64,000 nt of DNA from Shimwellia blattae DSM 4481 = NBRC 105725 (GTDB taxonomy: Bacteria; Pseudomonadota; Gammaproteobacteria; Enterobacterales; Enterobacteriaceae), in the NCBI RefSeq assembly GCF_000262305.1, contig NC_017910.1, positions 1,178,001-1,242,000 on the forward strand, in the 5' to 3' direction. Below the pieces are notes generated by a model, which was given only the letters and a program-made list of their open reading frames with translations, ran no database searches and had not been told where the DNA came from. Position numbers and translations under genes: made by a program. Below are positions 8,153-17,405 of the stretch, one piece after another (the stretch's first letter is position 1; each line of letters opens with the position of its first letter).

Positions 8153-10798
8153 ATGGAAAACCCGGCAATTCTCCTTCGGCGTCTGAACCCTTATTGTGCC
8201 CGCGCGATGGAGGGGGCCGCCTCGCTCTGCCAGACTCGCGCCCATGCGGAAATCCTGCCGGAGCACTGGCTGCTGAAGCTGCTGGAGCAGGGGGAAGGGG
8301 ATCTGACCGTACTGGCACGCCGCTACGAATGGGATATGGACGCGCTGTGGCAGGATTTGCTGGGCTGGCTGGATAAACAGCCGCGCTCGGTACGCCAGCG
8401 CCCGCAGCTCTCGGAAAATATTCAGGCACTGATGCAGGAAGCCTGGCTGATTGCCTCGCTCAACAGTGAAGAGCAGATCCGCAGTGTTCACCTGCTGATG
8501 GCGCTGGCCGAAAAACAGAGCCTGGTGCGCTGCGATGGGCTGTGGATGTTGCTGACACTGGGCCAGAGCCAGCTGGAGCGTCTGCGTCCGCTGCTTGATG
8601 CGCAGTCTGATGAGCGCCCCGAGGTGCAGCAGGAAGCGGAACTGGCCCGGAACCATGGTGGGGAGGTAGAGCTTGCCGGGCACCCTGCCGATGCGGATGT
8701 CAACGCGGGGGAGCTTAGTCCGGCCCTGCAAAACGCGCTGGATAAATTCACCCTTGATATCACAGCAAAAGCGAAAGCGGGCAACATCGATCCGGTATTT
8801 GGCCGTGATACTGAAATCCGCCAGATGGTGGATATTCTCTCCCGGCGTCGCAAGAACAACCCGATCCTGGTGGGGGAGCCGGGCGTTGGCAAAACTGCGC
8901 TGGTGGAAGGGCTCGCGCTGCGTATTGCCGAAGGTAACGTGCCGGAGTCGCTCAAACCTGTTGTTCTGCGCACTCTTGACCTTGGCCTGTTGCAGGCGGG
9001 CGCAGGGGTGAAAGGCGAATTTGAACAGCGCCTGAAAAACGTAATTGACGCTGTGCAGCAGTCACCGGTGCCGGTGCTGCTGTTTATCGACGAAGCCCAC
9101 ACCATCATTGGTGCCGGTAATCAGGCGGGCGGGGCGGACGCCGCGAACCTGCTGAAACCGGCGCTGGCACGCGGTGAACTGCGTACCATCGCTGCCACTA
9201 CCTGGTCCGAATACAAGCAGTATTTCGAGCGCGATGCTGCCCTGGAGCGCCGTTTCCAGATGGTGAAAGTGGACGAGCCGGACGACGACACCGCCTGCCT
9301 GATGCTGCGTGGCCTGAAATCCCGCTATGCGGAGCACCACAACGTGCACATCACCGACGGAGCCGTGCGCGCCGCCGTCACGCTTTCCCGCCGCTACCTG
9401 ACGGGCCGCCAGCTGCCGGACAAAGCCGTTGACCTGCTCGATACCGCCAGCGCCCGAGTGCGTATGAGCCTTGATACTGTGCCGGAACCATTAACCCGCA
9501 TCCGCGCGCAGATAACCGCCCTGGAAATGGAAAAGCAGGCATTGCTGGAAGATATCGCCGTGGGTAATCAGAACCATGATGAACGCCTGGCGGCCATTGA
9601 GCAGGAGGAGAACAGCCTTATTGTTGAGCTGGACGTGCTGGAAACCCGGTATGGCGAAGCACTGAAATTCACCGGCCAACTGCTGGAAAGCCGCCAGGAT
9701 ATCTCCCGCCAGGGGGAGACCCGTCAACTGCAGCAGGCGCTGAACAGCATGCAGCTGCTGCCGGTGGATGTGGATGCGCGCACTGTAGCTACAGTTATTG
9801 CCGACTGGACCGGTGTGCCGCTCTCCTCGCTGATGAAAGACGAGCAGACCGAACTGCTGACGCTGGAAAATGAAATCGGCAAGCGCGTGGTCGGGCAGGA
9901 TGTGGCGCTTGTTGCTATTGCTCAGCGCCTGCGGGCGGCAAAAACCGGCCTCACGTCAGAAAATGGCCCGCAGGGGGTATTCCTGCTGGTGGGGCCGAGC
10001 GGTGTGGGGAAAACCGAAACCGCGCTGGCGCTGGCGGACGTGATGTACGGCGGCGAAAAATCGCTTATTACCATCAACCTGTCGGAGTACCAGGAGCCGC
10101 ACACGGTTTCCCAACTGAAAGGATCGCCGCCGGGCTACGTAGGTTACGGCCAGGGGGGGATCCTCACCGAAGCGGTGCGCAAACGCCCCTACAGCGTGGT
10201 GCTGCTGGATGAGGTGGAAAAAGCGCACCGCGACGTGATGAACCTCTTCTATCAGGTGTTCGATCGCGGCTTTATGCGCGACGGGGAAGGGCGTGAAATC
10301 GACTTCCGTAACACCGTAATTATGATGACCTCGAACCTTGGCAGCGACCACCTGATGCAGCTGCTTGATGAGCAACCGGACGCCAGCGAAGGCGATCTGC
10401 ACGAGCTGCTGCGCCCGATTCTGCGTGATCACTTCCAGCCGGCACTGCTGGCGCGCTTCCAGACGGTGATTTACCGCCCGCTGGCCGAAGCGGCCATGCG
10501 TACCATCGTGGAAATGAAGCTGTCACAGGTCAGCAAGCGCCTGTATCGACACTACGGTCTGACTACGCATATCGACAGGGGGCTGTATGACGCCCTGACG
10601 GCTGCCTGCCTGCTGCCGGATACCGGTGCGCGTAACGTCGACAGTCTGCTCAGCCAGCAAATCCTCCCCGTGCTGAGCCAGCAGCTTTTAACGTATATGG
10701 CCGCGAAACAAAAACCACACTCCCTGACGCTCGGCTGGAATGATGAAGAGGGGATTGGGCTGGAATTTGATGCCACGGATACCACAGGAGAGGCGTAA
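8153..10798 (+). CDS. clpV: T6SS ATPase ClpV (TssH)
   Basis: An 881-residue Clp/Hsp100 AAA+ protein: N-domain (start MENPAILLRRLNPY), first AAA module with Walker A GEPGVGKT (about residue 243) and Walker B LFIDEAHT, a coiled-coil middle domain around residues 440-550, second AAA module with GPSGVGKT (about 613) and LLDEVEKAH, and a C-terminal D2-small domain. It disassembles contracted TssBC sheaths. The start at 8153 follows AGGA and matches the family; an upstream in-frame GTG at 8048 is rejected. Its stop overlaps the first vgrG1 ATG. Confidence 0.96.
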   Translation: MENPAILLRRLNPYCARAMEGAASLCQTRAHAEILPEHWLLKLLEQGEGDLTVLARRYEWDMDALWQDLLGWLDKQPRSVRQRPQLSENIQALMQEAWLIASLNSEEQIRSVHLLMALAEKQSLVRCDGLWMLLTLGQSQLERLRPLLDAQSDERPEVQQEAELARNHGGEVELAGHPADADVNAGELSPALQNALDKFTLDITAKAKAGNIDPVFGRDTEIRQMVDILSRRRKNNPILVGEPGVGKTALVEGLALRIAEGNVPESLKPVVLRTLDLGLLQAGAGVKGEFEQRLKNVIDAVQQSPVPVLLFIDEAHTIIGAGNQAGGADAANLLKPALARGELRTIAATTWSEYKQYFERDAALERRFQMVKVDEPDDDTACLMLRGLKSRYAEHHNVHITDGAVRAAVTLSRRYLTGRQLPDKAVDLLDTASARVRMSLDTVPEPLTRIRAQITALEMEKQALLEDIAVGNQNHDERLAAIEQEENSLIVELDVLETRYGEALKFTGQLLESRQDISRQGETRQLQQALNSMQLLPVDVDARTVATVIADWTGVPLSSLMKDEQTELLTLENEIGKRVVGQDVALVAIAQRLRAAKTGLTSENGPQGVFLLVGPSGVGKTETALALADVMYGGEKSLITINLSEYQEPHTVSQLKGSPPGYVGYGQGGILTEAVRKRPYSVVLLDEVEKAHRDVMNLFYQVFDRGFMRDGEGREIDFRNTVIMMTSNLGSDHLMQLLDEQPDASEGDLHELLRPILRDHFQPALLARFQTVIYRPLAEAAMRTIVEMKLSQVSKRLYRHYGLTTHIDRGLYDALTAACLLPDTGARNVDSLLSQQILPVLSQQLLTYMAAKQKPHSLTLGWNDEEGIGLEFDATDTTGEA

Positions 10799-13152
10799 TG
10801 ATGGAGAGTATTACCAGTCTGGCACAGAAGAAAATCGATGAAGCGCTGGGGCTGTCCCGTTATCGTGTGGATGTCCATGAATGCCCGCATTTTCTCGACG
10901 TCCTGCGCTTTCGTGCCAGTGAAAGGCTGAGCCAGCCGTGGTGCTACGATGTCACCTTCACCTGTGCGGCGAGCATCGCCAGCAATGAGGTAATGCTGAA
11001 GCCGGCCTCTTTCACCTTCCAGGCACCATTGTTTGATGGTACGCCAGCTGCGCCGGTGCGCACGGTGTATGGCGTGGTGGATACATTCCGTCGGATCTCT
11101 GTGTCGGGGGATGAAATCACCTATGCCCTGCGACTCGTGCCGCGTATCGCCCTGATGCAGCACACCGAGCGCTGCGCGGTATATCTCAATCAGTCCGTGC
11201 CGGAAGTGGTAGAGCAGATACTGTGCTCCCACGGGCTGGAAGGGGCGGCTTTTGAATTTCGTCTGTCGCAGACCTACCCGGTCCGCGAGCTCATTACCCA
11301 GTGGAGTGAGACAGATCTGGCCTTTGTTCAGCGCCTGCTGGCTGAGGTGGGCATCTTCTGGCGCTTTGAAATGGACAGCCGCATTGAACAGGATGTGGTG
11401 ATTTTTCAGGATAGCCAGATGCAGTATCAGTTCGGCGTGAAGCTGCCCATTATTCCGCCGTCACGCGCCAGCGATAGCGGCCAGGAGAGCACCTGGGATA
11501 TTCGGCCAACAGACCGTGTGGTCACCGGTAGTGTGGCTACCCGCGATTATAACTATCGCGATGCGCTGGCCCCACAGGACAGTTCAGTGACGGTTCGCCA
11601 GGAGGGTGGGGCCACCATCGGTGAGGTGTATCACTACGCTGAGCCGTTCCTGAGCCAGGGGGATGCGGCAACTCCGGAGAGCGGTGCCTGGTATGCCCGC
11701 CTGCGTCATGAGCGCTACCTCAATGCTCAGCAGACCGTCACGGGGCGTGCGAGTAGCCCGGTTCTGGCCCCGGGTGAAGTGCTGGAGCCACAGGGCCGCG
11801 GACTGCCTGAGTCGCTGAAGGACGGCATCGTCATCACTGGTATTTACACTTCAGGCGCACGCGATAAGGGCTTCCAGTTGCGGTTCACGGGTATTCCTTA
11901 CAGCGAAACGGTCTGCTACCGCCCTGGGTTGCTGAACCGCCCGGTGATGGCTGGCTCCCTGCCTGCCCGGGTGGAGAGCGATGAGAAGCATGACACTTAT
12001 GCTTATCTCGACAACCAGGGGCGCTATCGCGTCCGGCTCGATTTTGACCGCAACAGCACTGAGCAGGGATATGCCTACCTCTGGCTGCGTATGGCAAAAC
12101 CTTATGCCGGAGATACTTACGGTTTCCACTCCCCGCTGCTTGATGGCACCGAAGTCTCGGTGATGTTTGATGGCGGTGATCCTGACCGGCCATACATTGC
12201 CGACGCCCGGCACGATTCTGAACACCCTGACCACGTCACGCGTGATAACCATACGCGTAATATCTGGCGCACGGCCGGGGACAACAAATTCCGCCTGGAA
12301 GACAAGCGTCAGGAAGAGCATTTCAAGCTCGCGACACCTTTTGGCAAGACGCAACTCAACGGCGGCCACATCGTGGACAGTGAGCGTGAGCCACGCGGTA
12401 CCGGATTTGAACTGCGTACCGATGAGTTCGGGGTGCTGCGCGCCGGACGGGGGATGTTCCTGACCGCCGATGCGCAGCCTGCGGCGCAGGGCAAAACGCT
12501 GGACATGGCGCCGGCGACTGAGCGCCTGCATCAGTCAGCGGCCGAAATGAAGCGGCTCAATCTGCTCGCGCAGCAGGCTCAGGCACTCACGTGCGACCTT
12601 GAAAGCCAGAACCGGCTGCTGGAAAAACGCCTGAGAGATCTTCAGTCTGCCGCCCTGCTGGGCAGTGCACCGCAGGGTATTGCGTTCACTTCGGGGGAGC
12701 ACCTTCAGATGACCGGCAGGCAGAACACTATTCTGAATGCGGGTCAGCATCTGGATATGGGGGCAATGAAGAACATCACGCTGGCTGCCAGTGAGTCTGT
12801 CGGGCTGTTTGCCCACCAGGCCGGGGCAAAGCTGATTGCTAATCAGGGAGATGTTGAGGTCCGTGCAGAGGCGAGCTCAATGGAGATGACATCGGCGCTG
12901 CTGTTTACCATCAGCAGTAACAAGGATGAGCTGCTGATCAGTGCGCCTAAACTGCGGCTCAACGGCGGTGGATCCAGTATCACGCTGGATAAGGGCGGCA
13001 TTCTGGAAGAAACCCAGGGTGATTACCTGGTCAGGTCTGCACATTACCGCTCACCGATGGCCGGTGGCAGCATGGATATCACGCCGCCGCAGTTCAGCCA
13101 GACGAGCGCCAGCGTGACGCCCTCCAGAACACGCCATATCCCTTCACGTTAA
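10798..13152 (+). CDS. vgrG: T6SS spike protein VgrG1 (TssI)
   Basis: A 784-residue VgrG: gp27-like N-terminal half (LITQWSETDLAFVQRLL), gp5-like OB/needle region and a C-terminal DUF2345 beta-needle (HLQMTGRQNTILNAG). It has no added toxin domain and ends about 60 residues after the needle. It starts on the last base of the clpV stop; a second ATG follows at 10801. Its last codons and the following ribosome site (TTCACGTTAAGGATAACC) recur before the later carrier copies at 24893 and 32651 and, slightly changed, 19298, marking them as duplications of this junction. Confidence 0.95.
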   Translation: MMESITSLAQKKIDEALGLSRYRVDVHECPHFLDVLRFRASERLSQPWCYDVTFTCAASIASNEVMLKPASFTFQAPLFDGTPAAPVRTVYGVVDTFRRISVSGDEITYALRLVPRIALMQHTERCAVYLNQSVPEVVEQILCSHGLEGAAFEFRLSQTYPVRELITQWSETDLAFVQRLLAEVGIFWRFEMDSRIEQDVVIFQDSQMQYQFGVKLPIIPPSRASDSGQESTWDIRPTDRVVTGSVATRDYNYRDALAPQDSSVTVRQEGGATIGEVYHYAEPFLSQGDAATPESGAWYARLRHERYLNAQQTVTGRASSPVLAPGEVLEPQGRGLPESLKDGIVITGIYTSGARDKGFQLRFTGIPYSETVCYRPGLLNRPVMAGSLPARVESDEKHDTYAYLDNQGRYRVRLDFDRNSTEQGYAYLWLRMAKPYAGDTYGFHSPLLDGTEVSVMFDGGDPDRPYIADARHDSEHPDHVTRDNHTRNIWRTAGDNKFRLEDKRQEEHFKLATPFGKTQLNGGHIVDSEREPRGTGFELRTDEFGVLRAGRGMFLTADAQPAAQGKTLDMAPATERLHQSAAEMKRLNLLAQQAQALTCDLESQNRLLEKRLRDLQSAALLGSAPQGIAFTSGEHLQMTGRQNTILNAGQHLDMGAMKNITLAASESVGLFAHQAGAKLIANQGDVEVRAEASSMEMTSALLFTISSNKDELLISAPKLRLNGGGSSITLDKGGILEETQGDYLVRSAHYRSPMAGGSMDITPPQFSQTSASVTPSRTRHIPSR

Positions 13153-13163
13153 GGATAACCGTA

Positions 13164-15449
13164 ATGAAAATCTGTTTTCCTGCCCGCAAAGCGAATGGTG
13201 AACAATACGCCACCCTGGATGAAATGATGCAGCCGCTCTGTCAGGAGCCACACGGCTCCTGGCTGGCCGGAACGAATAATATGTGGCACGGGGGGATCCA
13301 CATTACCCGTAAGAGTGCCCCCGGTTCTGTGCTGACAAACGAGACGGCAGATTCTGCGGTGCCGCTTCAGTTTATGGCGGGCGGTGAGGTGGTGGCCTGG
13401 CGTATTAACCGGGACTATCTGACCGGTAAATACATTAATAACCCGCTGCAGTATTCCGGTACGTTTGTGCTGGTTAAATCCACCTGCACCCCGGATCCCG
13501 GAAAGAAGGATAACAGCCTCGATTTTTACGCGCTGTATATCGGGCTTGCTCCGCTGTCGGCCTTTCCGGAACACCGGCTGTATCAGGTTACTGAGAAGGG
13601 GGACAGGCTGAGTCAGCGTGAATATACCGGAAAAGAAAAAGACGGAGATAAGGCTCCGGTTGCGAATAATAAGCTGAAAACGGGCGACAGGGTTATTGTG
13701 CTGCGTGAGATCACCTTCAGGCTGAAGGGGCGGGCGCAGACGTTCGGGCTTGCCCGGATGCTGAACGGTAAATCCGAAATAACCGGCGTGGCGTTCTGGG
13801 TGTCGCTTGACCCGCAATATATGACACCTGCCGGTAAACAGAGGGCGCACCTGCCGGCCTGGATGCAGCAGGCTGTTACGCAGGGGGGTTTTGATACCGT
13901 TGCCAGACCTGCCGCTACATTCGAGGTTGCAGCAGGCGATGCTGTGGGGTATCTGGCGGAAGACATTGCCCCTGACGGCACGGGCGGCGTGGAGAAAAGT
14001 GCGTTCGCACATATTGAAGTGCTGAGCACCGACAGCCGGATGATCGATTTTCTGAGTAATAAGGCACAGGTGAAGAGCGGCCTGAAATACGTTCATATCC
14101 ACCCGGAAAGCGCCATTTATAGCCGTTCCGGCGATACCTTCACCCGGACCCGAGGACAGGTGAAGCAAGACATTCACAAAATTATGCCGCAGGACAAATG
14201 CCGTCCGTTCACCGACAGCAGCGGTAAGCGCTGGTTTGATATCGGGGACGGGGCCTGGCTCAGCGAAGAGGATGTCGACGCCGATATCGGCCAGTACGAC
14301 CTGATGGATTTGGGGTTCAGTACCTTTGAGGAGTTGCCCATATCCGATATGACGAAGTCCCTGCATGGGGGGTGGATTAAGGACGGATTCGCCAGAATAG
14401 CGGAGTGGGTACGGCCTGAGCGCGGTATCCGGGAAAAACGGGTCTCAGACTACTACAAAGCCCTGCTGCAGAAAATGGACAGCGATAACAGTGGCGATCT
14501 TTCCGGTGATGAGCTGCGTCATGCGGTGAATTACGAGGAGCTGGATGTCAGGGATATCGTGGCGCGAATGGTGGTCAGGCACGACAGTGAGTGGTTTGGT
14601 GGCAGCAGCCATCACCGCTGGAGAGCGTTTTTAACGCAGCTGGATCCGCTGTGTGTCAGTTATGTCAGAAAGTGGTTTGACGATATGGAATGGATGAGCC
14701 AGGTGGAGGGATTCAGCAGCGGTGAGCCTGTCTGGCATATGCATCCGGTGGTGTTTTTGGATAGTATTTGTGATTCCGATGGCGATGAGATGGATAAAAA
14801 ATGGTTAACAGTACCGAAAGGGCAGCTTACCTTTAATGCTGAAGGGAACGATATCGAAAATAGTATTTACTTTTCGCGTCATCCTCATGTACCTAACAAT
14901 AAAGGTGTTGTTATAGGTCTCTCAGGTGTAACATTCGGTCGTGGTCTTGACTTTGGACAGCAAACAAAATCATATATTGAAAGCCTTTTTAATGAAATGG
15001 AAAAAAACACAAAGCCCTTGCCGTCAACGCTTAAAGTATGGATCTTGGGCAGTGTTGGATTGAAAGGTGCGACTGCTTTGACTTATTGTCAAAGCATTGA
15101 TAGGCATGTTCCTAAAGAAGAACAGTATTTAACTAGAAAACAGCAACACTTTCTATTTAATGCAGTGTATGATCACTTATATACTGTAACAAAACGAGTT
15201 GTAGCGAAAGGTGCCATTATTGATGGACATCAAATCTCAGTTAATCTTGAGGACTACAGCCAAAAAGTTCAAGATGTTCTCGTGGATTTAACATTTCGCG
15301 GGGATAATTCATTAAGAACAAGGCAGTATTTTATGAAAGATCTGAAAGCTGGTGAGGTCGATTTTAAAGCCAATATTTCCAATCCTTATTGGAAATCTTC
15401 ATTTGGAGTGCCAGTTCAAAGATTCAACGAACGAAAAGGATATTTATGA
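13164..15449 (+). CDS. T6SS effector 1: EF-hand carrier domain with pesticin-like lysozyme domain
   Basis: A 761-residue protein. Residues 1-532 are the carrier shared with the genes at 19298 and 24893: an N-terminal part resembling a degenerate LytM/M23 fold (WHGGIHIT at 41-48; the usual second histidine motif reads YALYIGL) and a canonical EF-hand loop at 439-450 (DSDNSGDLSGDE). From about 533 the sequence turns AT-rich and unlike the other copies. It contains GVTFGRGLDFGQQ, typical of pesticin/T4-type lysozyme domains that cut peptidoglycan glycan chains. It follows vgrG1 by 11 bp, consistent with a VgrG1-delivered periplasmic toxin. Its TGA overlaps the next ATG. The toxin class is motif-based. 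Confidence 0.82.
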   Translation: MKICFPARKANGEQYATLDEMMQPLCQEPHGSWLAGTNNMWHGGIHITRKSAPGSVLTNETADSAVPLQFMAGGEVVAWRINRDYLTGKYINNPLQYSGTFVLVKSTCTPDPGKKDNSLDFYALYIGLAPLSAFPEHRLYQVTEKGDRLSQREYTGKEKDGDKAPVANNKLKTGDRVIVLREITFRLKGRAQTFGLARMLNGKSEITGVAFWVSLDPQYMTPAGKQRAHLPAWMQQAVTQGGFDTVARPAATFEVAAGDAVGYLAEDIAPDGTGGVEKSAFAHIEVLSTDSRMIDFLSNKAQVKSGLKYVHIHPESAIYSRSGDTFTRTRGQVKQDIHKIMPQDKCRPFTDSSGKRWFDIGDGAWLSEEDVDADIGQYDLMDLGFSTFEELPISDMTKSLHGGWIKDGFARIAEWVRPERGIREKRVSDYYKALLQKMDSDNSGDLSGDELRHAVNYEELDVRDIVARMVVRHDSEWFGGSSHHRWRAFLTQLDPLCVSYVRKWFDDMEWMSQVEGFSSGEPVWHMHPVVFLDSICDSDGDEMDKKWLTVPKGQLTFNAEGNDIENSIYFSRHPHVPNNKGVVIGLSGVTFGRGLDFGQQTKSYIESLFNEMEKNTKPLPSTLKVWILGSVGLKGATALTYCQSIDRHVPKEEQYLTRKQQHFLFNAVYDHLYTVTKRVVAKGAIIDGHQISVNLEDYSQKVQDVLVDLTFRGDNSLRTRQYFMKDLKAGEVDFKANISNPYWKSSFGVPVQRFNERKGYL

Positions 15450-15820
15450 TGAAGAAAGTTATCATGCTAGCACTCACTGTGTCTGTATTATCTTCAATTG
15501 CAAAAGCTGACTCTCCAAGTGAACGGGTTAATTTTGAGAGAATAAAAGATGCATATTCTAAAGCAGATGCTGAACTGAATTTTGTATATAGACAGCAAAT
15601 TCAGGAGTTTAAGAAGGAGGGGGCGGAATTTTATGGGCAAAGTGAATCACGCGATATATATCTTAAGAAATCTCAATTGGCATGGGTAAAAATGCGTGAC
15701 GCTAGCTGTGATTATGAAACTTATGAATCCAAAACAGGGACTGCATTCTCCAGTATATATAAAAAATGTCTTTTAGATAAAACAAATGAACGGATTGAAT
15801 ATCTCAAAAAATACAACTGA
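15446..15820 (+). CDS. Probable immunity protein, LprI/DUF1311 type (lysozyme inhibitor-like)
   Basis: A 124-residue exported protein with a signal peptide (MKKVIMLALTVSVL...AKA) and a helical, cysteine-containing region of the DUF1311/LprI kind (LKKSQLAWVKMRDASCDYE). LprI-type proteins inhibit lysozymes, which fits the lysozyme toxin immediately upstream. The ATG overlaps the effector stop by 4 bp (a second ATG follows at 15449). Another DUF1311 gene at 24222 also follows a tail resembling this toxin. Confidence 0.8.
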   Translation: MMKKVIMLALTVSVLSSIAKADSPSERVNFERIKDAYSKADAELNFVYRQQIQEFKKEGAEFYGQSESRDIYLKKSQLAWVKMRDASCDYETYESKTGTAFSSIYKKCLLDKTNERIEYLKKYN

Positions 15821-15833
15821 ATTGTGTTGAGCC

Positions 15834-15993
15834 CGCTTTTTCATTTTGGGTAAGCAAAGAATTAAATGTATCGGCCAAAAACTTAAGTGTTTATGATGTG
15901 ACATTCAAAGTAAATAGTGGACATAATGGATATGATGACCGTCGGATTAGGTTTAACAATGTCGCAGAATTACTGAAGATTAATAAGAACTAA
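15834..15993 (+). pseudogene. Orphan toxin tail, GH19-like
   Basis: An open frame without a start ends at a TAA 3 bases before the next ATG. Its NSGHNGYDDR...FNNVAELL segment lines up with the [IV]N-G-G-x-N-G end of the GH19-like effectors at 30412 (INGGFNGYIER) and 29389 (VNGGRNGLAER). It is probably the last ~50 codons of an older effector whose carrier and catalytic core were lost when the cassette upstream arrived. Confidence 0.55.
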
Positions 15994-15996
15994 TAT

Positions 15997-16488
15997 ATGT
16001 TTTCCAAAATACTTTGTAGTTTATTATTTGCATTCTGTTCATTGCCTTCATATGGACAGGGTGAGATAGTTCAAGGGCCGTTTAAAATCGATGGCGAAAA
16101 AGTAATCTACTTTCAGAGAGAATCAAATCCTGATTTCCCTATCGGTTTATACTACGATTCCGGAACAAAAAAAATTCAAGTTGATAAATATGAAGTGGCT
16201 GGGGATACTCCCAATATTGATACTGTGTTTTTTATGAAAATTCACAATGTAAAAAACGTTGTTGTTTTAATCTCTTGGCATCAACTGCACCAAGCTGAGT
16301 CTATCAATGGGAATGCTTATCAGGTCTACACTTATAAATATATTAATGACTCATTGACTCTAAATGATGTGATCACAAAGGATCCTGCATTAAACGGTAT
16401 GGATGGTGAGTTTAACGGTGATGAAGTGTATTTTAAATATAAAGATGCAGCATCTATTAAGCAATACATCAAGAGTAAATATAACTGA
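15997..16488 (+). CDS. Probable exported immunity protein, family unknown
   Basis: A 163-residue protein with a signal peptide (FSKILCSLLFAFCSLPSYG) and a mature region rich in beta-strand-forming residues (WHQLHQAESINGNAYQVYTY). I do not recognise the family. It sits directly behind a GH19-like toxin tail, so by position it is probably the retained immunity gene of that lost effector. It is AT-rich, like the other immunity genes of the array. Confidence 0.65.
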   Translation: MFSKILCSLLFAFCSLPSYGQGEIVQGPFKIDGEKVIYFQRESNPDFPIGLYYDSGTKKIQVDKYEVAGDTPNIDTVFFMKIHNVKNVVVLISWHQLHQAESINGNAYQVYTYKYINDSLTLNDVITKDPALNGMDGEFNGDEVYFKYKDAASIKQYIKSKYN

Positions 16489-16546
16489 TTTTAATTATTT
16501 GTCTTGAATGTGAGCTCGTATATTTAATGTTAGTGGGTGATAAATC

Positions 16547-16682
16547 ACATGGCTATTCCGGAAGTATTGTCTGTGAATAATAAATTAGGATAATTTTCTG
16601 GAGATGAAGGTTTTAAGAAACTGAGTGTCAGGATGCACTCAATTATATAAATGATAAAATTACAGCTTTAGAGCTTTATTAA
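16547..16682 (+). pseudogene. Degraded toxin-tail remnant
   Basis: No gene is intact between 16489 and 16681. One frame ends CQDALNYINDKITALELY at a TAA (16680-16682), just before a signal-peptide-like sequence. It resembles the stub FQDAVNYMNSGAQLSSK that ends at 23607, also before a signal-peptide stub. Both look like the same toxin family's C-terminus followed by its immunity gene. Confidence 0.4.
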
Positions 16683-16727
16683 TAAAAGTATTCGTTGCAA
16701 TTTTTTCAGTATTTATTATATCACTCA

Positions 16728-16769
16728 GGCTCATGGCTCATGGCTCATGGCTCATGGCTCATGGCTCAT
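16728..16769. repeat. Heptanucleotide tandem repeat, 6 x GGCTCAT
   Basis: Six perfect, uninterrupted copies of GGCTCAT (42 bp) lie at the end of the signal-peptide region of a broken immunity-like gene. A 7-base unit changes the reading frame with each copy gained or lost, as in phase-variable contingency loci. Confidence 0.95.
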
Positions 16770-16840
16770 GCGAGTGAAACTGTAGGATGTTTTAGTGCAG
16801 GGAAGACGAATGTCAAATTCATCCAAATATCTCAGGATGG

Positions 16841-16875
16841 ATTGGGTATTGGGTATTGGGTATTGGGTATTGGGT
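16841..16875. repeat. Heptanucleotide tandem repeat, 5 x ATTGGGT
   Basis: Five perfect copies of ATTGGGT (35 bp) lie 71 bp after the first heptamer tract and in the same gene. The downstream frame is open through five copies; two copies would preserve it as well. Confidence 0.95.
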
Positions 16876-17041
16876 ATGTTAAGTACGAGTGTTCGAAATC
16901 AGCAATTCCATTGCTTTTTGTGAAAACAGAAGAGCAAGATTCAGCTGATCGTCACTTATCTTTTACAACCGATTGGAATGAAATACTTAATGAAAAGGTG
17001 AGTAGTTATTATAAGGTAATATCATACAAATGGTTTTTGAT

Positions 17042-17335
17042 ATGAAAAAAACTAGTGCATTTATTTCTGGATTCTTTATTTGCAGTGTAAGTGTAGGATT
17101 TTCATCCACTGAAACGGGTTCTAAATTATCTTATGATAAAAGTTTACATCAAATAAAATCAGATGATGGTCGATCGTTTCTTAAGTTTGACGAGCGTGAT
17201 GAAGGGAATGCATCGTATTATTTTGATTACTTCGGAGGAAAACCCTCTGTAGTGCATGATAGTAATTCTTTAGACTCTTACTCTGTATTCTCAGTAATTG
17301 AACGGGATGATATTAATTTTAGGATTAACTGCATT
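17042..17335 (+). pseudogene. Exported SH3-like immunity gene, 5' part (split by IS insertion)
   Basis: It starts with a signal peptide (KKTSAFISGFFICSVSVGF) and runs for 98 codons to the insertion site. Deleting the element and one CATT target copy joins codon ATT at 17333-17335 in frame to TAT at 18536, restoring one gene ending at 19180, so the insertion is the only visible lesion. Its ATG overlaps the stop of the pseudogene before it. Confidence 0.85.
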
Positions 17336-17405
17336 GGTAATCCCCCCGAAAAACCGGTGTGTTCATAAGTAGAATTTTCTCGTAATCTGAACCGGGGAGA
17401 TCTCT

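Larger units (their letters stand above)
16682..17045 (+). pseudogene. Immunity-like gene broken by heptanucleotide repeats, no normal start codon
   Basis: From 16682 a frame encodes a signal-peptide-like stretch (IKVFVAIFSVFIISLRLMA), but its first codon is ATA and no ATG/GTG/TTG precedes it before an in-frame stop. It enters a GGCTCAT repeat and then leaves the frame of the downstream part (SETVGCFSAGKTNVKF ... SYKWFLI). Removing one repeat copy, or adding two, would join the two parts. The 3' part ends in TGA overlapping the next ATG. Read as a former periplasmic immunity gene, now probably silent. Confidence 0.5.

Noticed and set aside
13149..14366. Long minus-strand ORF (405 codons) opposite the carrier; similar ORFs at 19295-20500 and 24878-26095
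   Set aside because: They recur only because the carrier DNA is duplicated. They have no ribosome site or recognisable domain, and the plus strand is clearly coding.
13164..14760. Active M23 endopeptidase in the carrier
   Set aside because: The usual HxxxD and HxH zinc motifs are not seen; only the general layout fits, so I call it degenerate.
16728..16875. CRISPR array
   Set aside because: The repeats are 7 bp, directly adjacent, without spacers; simple sequence repeats, not CRISPR. No cas genes are present.
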